Of a stretch of DNA of 53,519 bases, positions 47,777 to 53,519 are shown piece after piece. Every line of letters begins with the position of its first letter. Position 1 is the stretch's first letter. The notes beneath the pieces are model-generated. The model searched no databases and had not been told where the DNA came from. It worked only from the letters and a program-made list of their open reading frames with translations. The DNA comes from an uncultured Flavobacteriales bacterium (GTDB taxonomy: Bacteria; Bacteroidota; Bacteroidia; Flavobacteriales; BACL11), in the NCBI GenBank assembly GCA_905181585.1, contig CAJIYG010000006.1, forward strand, positions 64,001 to 117,519, in the 5' to 3' direction. The position numbers were made by a program, and so were the translations under genes.

Positions 47777-48695
47777 CCTTTCAGTTGATCATATGCTCGG
47801 CATAAAATATCTTACTAAAAAAGATATTGATCTCATTTTTCAGACTGCGGATAATTTCAAAAAAATAATTAATCAACCAATTAAGAAAGTTCCTTCTTTA
47901 AGAGATGTTACTATAGCTAATTTATTTTTTGAAAACTCTACTCGAACTAAATTATCTTTTGAATTAGCTGAGAAAAGATTATCTGCAGATGTTATAAATT
48001 TTTCTTCAGCATCTTCATCCGTTAAAAAGGGTGAAACCTTACTTGATACTGTTAATAATATTTTAGCAATGAAGGTTGATATTATTGTAATGAGGCATCC
48101 CAACCCAGGAGCTTCTGTCTTTTTGTCAAGAAATATTAGTGCAAAAATTGTTAATGCAGGTGATGGTACTCATGAGCATCCAACACAAGCCTTATTAGAT
48201 AGTTTTTCTATAAGAGAAAAATATGGTCAGGTTGCCGGTAAAAAAATAGTTATAATTGGAGATATACTTCACTCAAGAGTTGCTCTTTCAAATATATATT
48301 GTCTTAAAAAATTAGGAGCTGAAGTTGGAGTTTGTGGCCCATCTACTCTTATGCCTAAGTACCTAGATTCTTTAGGAGTAAATCATTTCTCATCATTAAA
48401 TAATGCACTTAAATGGTGTGATGTGGCTAATGTTTTAAGAATTCAGCTTGAGAGACAGGATGTGCAATTATTACCTTCACTAAGAGAATACTCTAATGTC
48501 TTTGGAATTAATAAAAAAGTCTTAGATAACTTAGATAAAAAAATTACAATTATGCATCCAGGGCCTATAAATAGAGGTGTTGAGTTAACCTCTGATGTTG
48601 CTGATTCTGAACATTCTATTATTTTAAATCAGGTAGAAAATGGAGTTGCTATAAGAATGGCTGTTTTATATTTATTATCAATTAAGAAAAATTAA
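47769..48695 (+). CDS. pyrB: aspartate carbamoyltransferase catalytic chain
   Basis: A 308-residue enzyme condensing carbamoyl phosphate with aspartate in pyrimidine synthesis. The carbamoyl-phosphate motif FFENSTRTKLSFE, the loop ASSSVKKGETLLDT, MRHPNPGA, HPTQALLDSFSI, and MHPGPINRGVEL are all present. There is no pyrI, as in the class with PyrR. The next gene starts one base after the stop. Confidence 0.96.
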   Translation: MNSLSVDHMLGIKYLTKKDIDLIFQTADNFKKIINQPIKKVPSLRDVTIANLFFENSTRTKLSFELAEKRLSADVINFSSASSSVKKGETLLDTVNNILAMKVDIIVMRHPNPGASVFLSRNISAKIVNAGDGTHEHPTQALLDSFSIREKYGQVAGKKIVIIGDILHSRVALSNIYCLKKLGAEVGVCGPSTLMPKYLDSLGVNHFSSLNNALKWCDVANVLRIQLERQDVQLLPSLREYSNVFGINKKVLDNLDKKITIMHPGPINRGVELTSDVADSEHSIILNQVENGVAIRMAVLYLLSIKKN

Positions 48696-48696
48696 A

Positions 48697-48984
48697 ATGT
48701 CAAATACATTAGTTTTTAAGCTTTCAGATGAAAATAATTTTTCAAATATTACATCCTCTGGTGATATTAAAAATTATATTGCTGATCTTTCTGGAGTTGA
48801 ATTAGCTACTATTGATTTAGTTAAGAATAATTTTGTTAAGTTTGGTGCACTTGTCAAAAAAGGTAACGGTTCCTTTATCATTGTTAGTGATATAAATTTT
48901 GATGAAAATTTAAATATTGTTCCAACTTTACAAGAGGCTTATGATTTTATTGATATGGAAGAAATTGAAAGACAACTAAACTAA
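48697..48984 (+). CDS. small STAS-like protein, 95 aa
   Basis: A 95-residue acidic protein. The alternation of short strands and helices, with DLSGVELATIDLVKNN and SFIIVSDINFDENLNIVPTL plus the final helix EAYDFIDMEEIERQL, suggests the STAS (anti-sigma-factor antagonist) fold, which I infer and cannot prove. The typical phosphorylatable serine is not evident. Similar small proteins are found between pyrB and ribonuclease Z genes in Flavobacteriia. One base separates it from pyrB. Confidence 0.55.
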   Translation: MSNTLVFKLSDENNFSNITSSGDIKNYIADLSGVELATIDLVKNNFVKFGALVKKGNGSFIIVSDINFDENLNIVPTLQEAYDFIDMEEIERQLN

Positions 48985-48990
48985 AAAAAA

Positions 48991-49758
48991 ATGAAAAATA
49001 AAATATTAATCACAATCTTATTACTTAGCTCATTATATTCATATTCTCAGTGTATTCCTGATCAAAATTATACTTCTCCTGGGATTTATCCTGACCAAAA
49101 CACAGGACTTCCTTCTGCACTTATAGGGCAGCCTTATTCAGCTATTATAACTGCTCTGACACCATTAGATACTGTTGTTGATATAAGCGGTTTATCACTT
49201 AATGTTACAATTGCAAATATTGACTTGACTAATGTAATAGGACTTCCAAATAATTTTACATATGATTGTCAACCTCCAAATTGTTCATTTCCTGGAGGAG
49301 CATATTCCTGTGCTGAAATATTTTCAACTATTGATCCATCAGTGGCTGATTTAGGAGTGTATCCATTAATTTTAACGACTTCAACATTAGCTATAAATGT
49401 ACCATTATTGGGAACATATACTCAGTTAGATACTGTGGACTATTTTTATATTGAAATTATTGCTCCAACTTCAACAAGTTTTGGTTCATTTAATGATGAA
49501 ACTTTTGAATTTAAAAACATTTATCCAAATCCTGTAAAATCTGAAAGTGAATTTTATTTTATTTCTGGTGAGAGTGATATTCTTGATTTTCTAGTATACA
49601 ATACTTTTGGTGAAATAGTTTATAGTTCAAAAATAAATGCTCTTAGAGGAGTTAATTCTTCAGTTATTAATGTAGATAATTATTTAAATGGTATTTATAC
49701 TATTGTTTTAAAATCTGATTCTAAGACAATATCAACAAGAATGCTTGTTGTTAATTAA
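48991..49758 (+). CDS. secreted protein with T9SS type A sorting domain
   Basis: A 255-residue exported protein with a signal peptide (MKNKILITILLLSSLYSYSQ), a central region rich in Thr, Pro and Cys (CQPPNCSFPGGAYSC), and a C-terminal T9SS type A sorting domain starting near residue 175 (KNIYPNPVKSESEFYF, FGEIVYS, NGIYTIVLKS). It should pass the outer membrane through the type IX system and be attached or released. The function of the central part is unknown. It lies six bases after the STAS-like gene, and its stop overlaps rnz by one base, an odd place for a surface protein. Confidence 0.85.
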   Translation: MKNKILITILLLSSLYSYSQCIPDQNYTSPGIYPDQNTGLPSALIGQPYSAIITALTPLDTVVDISGLSLNVTIANIDLTNVIGLPNNFTYDCQPPNCSFPGGAYSCAEIFSTIDPSVADLGVYPLILTTSTLAINVPLLGTYTQLDTVDYFYIEIIAPTSTSFGSFNDETFEFKNIYPNPVKSESEFYFISGESDILDFLVYNTFGEIVYSSKINALRGVNSSVINVDNYLNGIYTIVLKSDSKTISTRMLVVN

Positions 49759-50681
49759 TGTCTTTTAAATTAACAATTTTAGGCAGTAATTCAGCTGTCC
49801 CTCTAATAGACAGAAATCCAACATCTCAACTTTTAAATGTGAATGAGCGTTTTTTTTTAATTGATTGTGGTGAAAATACCCAAGTTCAGTTAAGAAAATA
49901 TGGGTTAAGTTTTCAGAGAATTCATCATATATTTATTAGTCATCTACATGGTGATCATTATTTTGGTTTAATAGGTTTAATAACTAGTATGCACTTGCTT
50001 GGTAGAAAAAAAGAGCTACATATTTATGCTCATGAGCAGCTAAAAGAGATTATTAATATTCAACTTTCAGCTTCAAATACTGACCTGAGCTTCCCACTTT
50101 TTTTTCATAATCTATCTACTAATTCTGAAGCTATTCTTTTTGAAGATGACCTTATTACAATTTCTAATTTTTTGTTAGATCATACTTTAAATTGTTCTGG
50201 ATTTATTTTTAAAGAAAAGAAATACAAAAGACGTTTAGATCGAAAGAAAATAGAGCATTTCAATATTCATTATAATTTCTTTACATCTTTAATGAAGGGA
50301 AGGGATTATATTAAAGATGATGTTATGATAAAAAATTCTGAATTAACAAGAGATCCAGAATTTTTTCATTCTTATGCTTTTTGTTCTGATACTAGTTTTT
50401 CCAAAGAAATAATTTCTAGAGTAAAAAATATTGACGTTTTATATCATGAGACAACTTTTGCTAAGGATGTTTTAGAAAGAGCACGAGAGACAGGTCATTC
50501 TACAACACATCAAGCTGGTCAAATTGCAAAAAGAGCAAAAGTAAAATTACTTATAACGGGACACTATTCTCAAAGGTACACTGATCTTAGTATTTTGCTT
50601 GAAGAAACTAAGGAAGTATTTCAAAATTCAATGCTTTCATATTCTGGAATGACATTCGATTTTAATACTCTTTATAAATAA
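49758..50681 (+). CDS. rnz: ribonuclease Z
   Basis: A 307-residue metallo-beta-lactamase-fold tRNA 3'-processing endonuclease. The zinc motif is SHLHGDH (residues 61-67), with LTILGSNSAVP at the front, the CSDTSF strand and the late GHYSQRY and HETTFAKD motifs. Overlaps the T9SS cargo gene by one base. A T9 tract in the codons for RFFL (around 49850) is a possible slippery run but reads in frame. Confidence 0.94.
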   Translation: MSFKLTILGSNSAVPLIDRNPTSQLLNVNERFFLIDCGENTQVQLRKYGLSFQRIHHIFISHLHGDHYFGLIGLITSMHLLGRKKELHIYAHEQLKEIINIQLSASNTDLSFPLFFHNLSTNSEAILFEDDLITISNFLLDHTLNCSGFIFKEKKYKRRLDRKKIEHFNIHYNFFTSLMKGRDYIKDDVMIKNSELTRDPEFFHSYAFCSDTSFSKEIISRVKNIDVLYHETTFAKDVLERARETGHSTTHQAGQIAKRAKVKLLITGHYSQRYTDLSILLEETKEVFQNSMLSYSGMTFDFNTLYK

Positions 50682-50694
50682 AATAATATTTAGG

Positions 50695-50702
50695 TATATT
50701 TG
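50695..50702 (+). promoter_or_regulatory. -7 box (TATATTTG) for the SprB-repeat gene
   Basis: TATATTTG, 16 bases before ATG 50719. Confidence 0.6.
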
Positions 50703-50718
50703 TTATCAATTAAGAATT

Positions 50719-51678
50719 ATGAAAAAATTTTTTCAACTACTTGCCTTTTGTTTTTTAAGCATTAATACCATTGATGCTCAAGTTAGTGATTATGATATTT
50801 TAGGAATTAATTGTTTTAATGACACTGGCTTTATTGCATTAGAATTACAATCTCCATCTATTGCTTATGAATGGGAATTGCAAAATTTTACTGACTCTCT
50901 TTGGTATCCAATTGATACTAATCAATATTTAATTAATTTAACTTCTGACACCCTGATCACAACTATTTGCGGAAGGTATAGAGTATCTATTTTTAATTCC
51001 AGTCCTTTTTATTTCCAGCAGCAAATTTTTATCATTCCATGCCCCGTATCTATTGGTCTGGGACAAGATAATATTCAATGTTTTGGTGATTCTTCTGGAA
51101 TTTTATATGCACCTACTTATGGTGGGGTAATGTTTGATCCTGATTCCAGTTTTAATTTATTAGATTCTTTAAATGGGGATGAATACTATAACTATCAATG
51201 GTTTACCGCTGATAGTATAAATGGTTATAATGAAATTTTACTTAATGATACTTTATCTTTTCTTTCTGGAGTTTCAGCAGGTTTTTACAAATCTGTTGTT
51301 ACAGATGCTCTTGGATGTACAGATACACTTGAATATTTTTCAATTAATAATCCAATTCAATTAACTTTTGATTCCATTAATAGCTCAAATGTTTCATGCG
51401 TTGGAGATAGTGATGGTTCAATTTATTTTTCTTCTTTTGGAGGTAAGAAAATTACTGATAGTCTGAAGTATATCTATTATTTAACTAATAATACGGATAC
51501 AGTTGCTTTTAATGATTATAGCGGCTCTTCTTCAAATTTAATAATTCAGCAAAGTGGAAATACTATGCAGTCATTATCATCAGTTTCAGTTGAAATTTTT
51601 GATCTCTTTCCAGGTCAATATAATTTAAGTGTTATTGATTCTTTTGGTTGTTCGATTCAATTAGATCTAATTATATGA
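50719..51678 (+). CDS. SprB-repeat surface adhesin, N-terminal segment (frame broken)
   Basis: Start of a large gliding-type surface protein that continues through the end of the window in other frames. This first open segment (319 codons) has a signal peptide (MKKFFQLLAFCFLSINTIDA) and SprB-like repeats recognised by IQCFGDSSGILYAPTYGG, AGFYKSVVTDALGCTDTLEYF, VSCVGDSDGSIYFSSFGG and PGQYNLSVIDSFGCSIQL. In SprB of Flavobacterium such repeats form a cell-surface filament used in gliding. The segment stops at TGA 51676-51678; deleting one base near 51673 continues the reading frame into DEPNPYIAYSSTTTPLLC. Whole-gene status (pseudogene or sequence error) is discussed in the findings. Confidence 0.8.
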   Translation: MKKFFQLLAFCFLSINTIDAQVSDYDILGINCFNDTGFIALELQSPSIAYEWELQNFTDSLWYPIDTNQYLINLTSDTLITTICGRYRVSIFNSSPFYFQQQIFIIPCPVSIGLGQDNIQCFGDSSGILYAPTYGGVMFDPDSSFNLLDSLNGDEYYNYQWFTADSINGYNEILLNDTLSFLSGVSAGFYKSVVTDALGCTDTLEYFSINNPIQLTFDSINSSNVSCVGDSDGSIYFSSFGGKKITDSLKYIYYLTNNTDTVAFNDYSGSSSNLIIQQSGNTMQSLSSVSVEIFDLFPGQYNLSVIDSFGCSIQLDLII

Positions 51679-52261
51679 TGAGCCTAATCCATATATTGCA
51701 TACTCTTCAACAACTACTCCATTACTTTGTTTGTCGGATAGTGTCTGGATTAAAATTGATAGTGTTAACGGGGGTAACAATAATCAAAACTTTTATTGGT
51801 TAGATTCTCAAGACAATTTAGACTCTATTTATGTTAGGGCAGGAGAATATGATATAGTTATTCATGATACAATTTTTGAATGTTTTGATACTTTATCAGC
51901 AATTTTTGATCCTATTTTTGAGATGAATGTTAGCGTTACAATTCAAAATGCTCTATGCTTTGGAGATTCATCAGCTTCTATTAACATAGATTCTGTATAT
52001 GGTGGCAATGCACCTTATACAATTGAATGGGGAGGCGTTGATAATAATAATCTTTTTGCGGGGACCTATATTGTTGAAATTACGGATTCAATTGGCTGTC
52101 AGCAATTTGAATATTTTCAAGTTGGTCAAAACTCTGAATTAAGTGTAAACGTTGATATTTATAACCCTAGCTGTTTTGGTTTAAATAATGGAAGTATTGC
52201 GATTGAGCCTTTTTCAGGAACAGCTCCATATACAATCCAATGGCAGAACGGTACTGGAGTG
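51674..52261 (+). pseudogene. SprB-repeat adhesin, second frame segment
   Basis: Continuation of the adhesin in the next frame, from TAT at 51674 to GTG 52259-52261 before a TAG. It holds repeats with LCLSDSVWIKIDSVNGG, ALCFGDSSASINIDSVYGG, AGTYIVEITDSIGCQQFEYF and the first half of another (PSCFGLNNGSIAIEPFSG, APYTIQWQNG). The repeat is cut in the middle and its second half (LSDGDYYLQITDNYGC) is found in the other frame, so the break (a missing base near 52260) is an indel within one gene. Confidence 0.75.
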
Positions 52262-53119
52262 TAGATTCACTATATGGCTTGTCTGATGGTGATTATTATC
52301 TACAGATAACAGACAATTATGGCTGTCTTATTAATGATACAATTTCTATTGATCAACCCGAAGAACTTGTAATGAGTTTTTCAAGTTATTCAAATCCTTT
52401 AGCTTGCTATGGTCAATTAACATCTATTGATGCTGTAGTTTCTGGAGGAACTGGACCATTTATTATTTCATGGAGTAATAACGTTAATACACTACAAAAT
52501 ATTTTAGGTGCAGGACTTTGGTCATGTGATATTATTGATAATAATGGTTGTATTACAAGTGATGAAATACTAATAACTCAGCCAAATCTTTTTTTCATTT
52601 CTGATTCTAGCTTTATTAACCCAAAATGTGAAATAGGGGGAAGTGCAAGTGTTTCTACAATAGGAGGAACTAGTCCTATTGATTACCTTTGGAGTACTGG
52701 AGAGACAACCTCAAGCATTTCAGGTATAACAACGGATGTATGCTGGGTAATTGCAACAGATTCTTGTGGGAATCAAGACTCCGTTGGTTTTAATCTTATT
52801 CCTTATGTATTAATTACAAATGTTGATTATGTAGATTCTAGTCATATCTCAAGTTTAAGTGTCTCATCCTTATCTACAGCAAGTGATTTTATATTTGAAT
52901 GGATTGATAATCTTGGAAATGTTGTTTCAAATGATTCAATTGTAGTAAATCTTTGTCCAGGAACATATATAATAAAAACTACAGATGTAATAAATGGTTG
53001 TGAAGAGTTTGATACTTTATTTATTGACTTTAATATTTCTGAAGGTATTTTTGATATTCAAACTACTACTGTATTTGCAGATTCTTCTCTTTGGGGTTTC
53101 CCTCCATATTCATTCTCTC
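52261..53119 (+). pseudogene. SprB-repeat adhesin, third frame segment
   Basis: Continuation from GTA 52261 (VDSLYGLSDGDYYLQITD). Repeats include LACYGQLTSIDAVVSGG with GPFIISWSNN, and KCEIGGSASVSTIGG with PIDYLWSTGETTSSI, followed by CWVIATDSCGNQ. The frame ends shortly after FPPYSF at a TAA (53125-53127); the expected WDNGD follows in the next frame, so one extra base lies in the CTCTCT stretch near 53114-53120. Confidence 0.75.
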
Positions 53120-53519
53120 TGGGATAATGGTGATATCACACAACAATCAAATATTTGTCCCTGGTGAGCACTGGATTGAAGTTACTGATAATGATGGATG
53201 TATGATTAGAGAAGATTTTTCTATTGATATCATTTCGGTTTTACTAGATCCTTCTACAATAATTGAATGTGATTTAGAAAATTTAGATGTGGAGTTGACT
53301 ATATCACCCAGCGGAGGAACAGATCCTTATACGTTTATTTGGTCAAACGGAGGTACAGACAGTATAACAAACCTTTCGCTAGCGCCTGGCCCACTTAGCG
53401 TTCAGGTAATGGATAATAACGCTTGCACACTAGATACATTATTTACAATTACTGCTATGACTGCTGAATGTGTTCCTAATGTATTTACTCCTAATAATGA
53501 TCTGATTAATGATTTTTGG
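53120..53519 (+). pseudogene. SprB-repeat adhesin, C-terminal segment with type B CTD start
   Basis: From TGG 53120 the frame reads WDNGDITQQSNIC and then meets TGA at 53165. Removing one C of the CCC at 53159-53161 continues with GEHWIEVTDNDGCMIREDF, the repeat LTISPSGGTDPYTFIWSNGG and finally CVPNVFTPNNDLINDFW, the opening of the gliding motility-associated (T9SS type B) C-terminal domain. The gene should end about 70-80 codons beyond the window. The domain directs the protein through the type IX system. Confidence 0.75.

Overview
The window is a densely packed, low-GC stretch of a Bacteroidota chromosome, almost certainly from the Flavobacteriales or a close relative. The evidence is the Bacteroidota-type promoter box TAnnTTTG in front of most transcription units, the near absence of Shine-Dalgarno sequences, type IX secretion genes and cargo (PorQ, T9SS sorting domains, SprB repeats), Bacteroidota-only families (DUF5606, DUF5777, the alternative GlmU) and a CarboxypepD-reg/TonB-dependent receptor. 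Intergenic gaps are all under 300 bases, many genes overlap by 1-10 bases, and no insertion sequence, prophage, CRISPR array, tRNA or rRNA was seen. Both window ends cut through genes.

Layout. 1-8.6 kb: start of an M3 oligoendopeptidase and a DUF5606 gene (minus), then an Atg22-like MFS permease, a YceI/DUF5777 pair, a frameshifted L-2-hydroxyglutarate oxidase with an unknown gene, purB, DUF456-mqnA. 8.1-15.5 kb (minus): holA, a TonB-dependent receptor and the pyrG-yidC-lipoprotein operon. 15.4-20 kb: an orphan PD-(D/E)XK protein, acnB, and the rpsF-rpsR-rplI operon. 20-27 kb (plus): dnaX, an M16 peptidase, monomeric isocitrate dehydrogenase. 27-30.5 kb (minus): a four-gene operon (70-aa protein, ftsE, murB, RecD-like helicase). 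30.6-39 kb (plus): TPR protein plus beta-barrel protein, gyrB, mdh, rpmE, alternative glmU. 40-48.7 kb: lon-porQ-cmk-ispH, rpsA, pyrR-pyrB. 48.7-53.5 kb: a small STAS-like protein, a T9SS cargo protein, ribonuclease Z and a frameshifted SprB-repeat adhesin that runs off the end.

Functionally this is mostly housekeeping: TCA cycle (acnB, icd, mdh), pyrimidine supply (pyrG, pyrR, pyrB), purine synthesis (purB), replication (holA, dnaX, gyrB), translation (bS6, bS18, bL9, bL31, bS1), cell wall precursors (murB, glmU-like), isoprenoids (ispH), menaquinone by the futalosine route (mqnA) and the type IX secretion/gliding surface. No obvious new multi-gene defence or mobile system was found. The most interesting signals are regulatory or expression-level: an A10 tract in dnaX placed where slippage would give a gamma-like product; a stem plus 16-codon reading frame in the rpsA leader; a perfect 11-bp dyad on the pyrG promoter; a sigma-54-like site before lon; three genes whose -7 box ends exactly four bases before the start codon (probably leaderless); and five single-base frame breaks, four of them clustered in the terminal adhesin gene, which may be assembly errors or recent decay.
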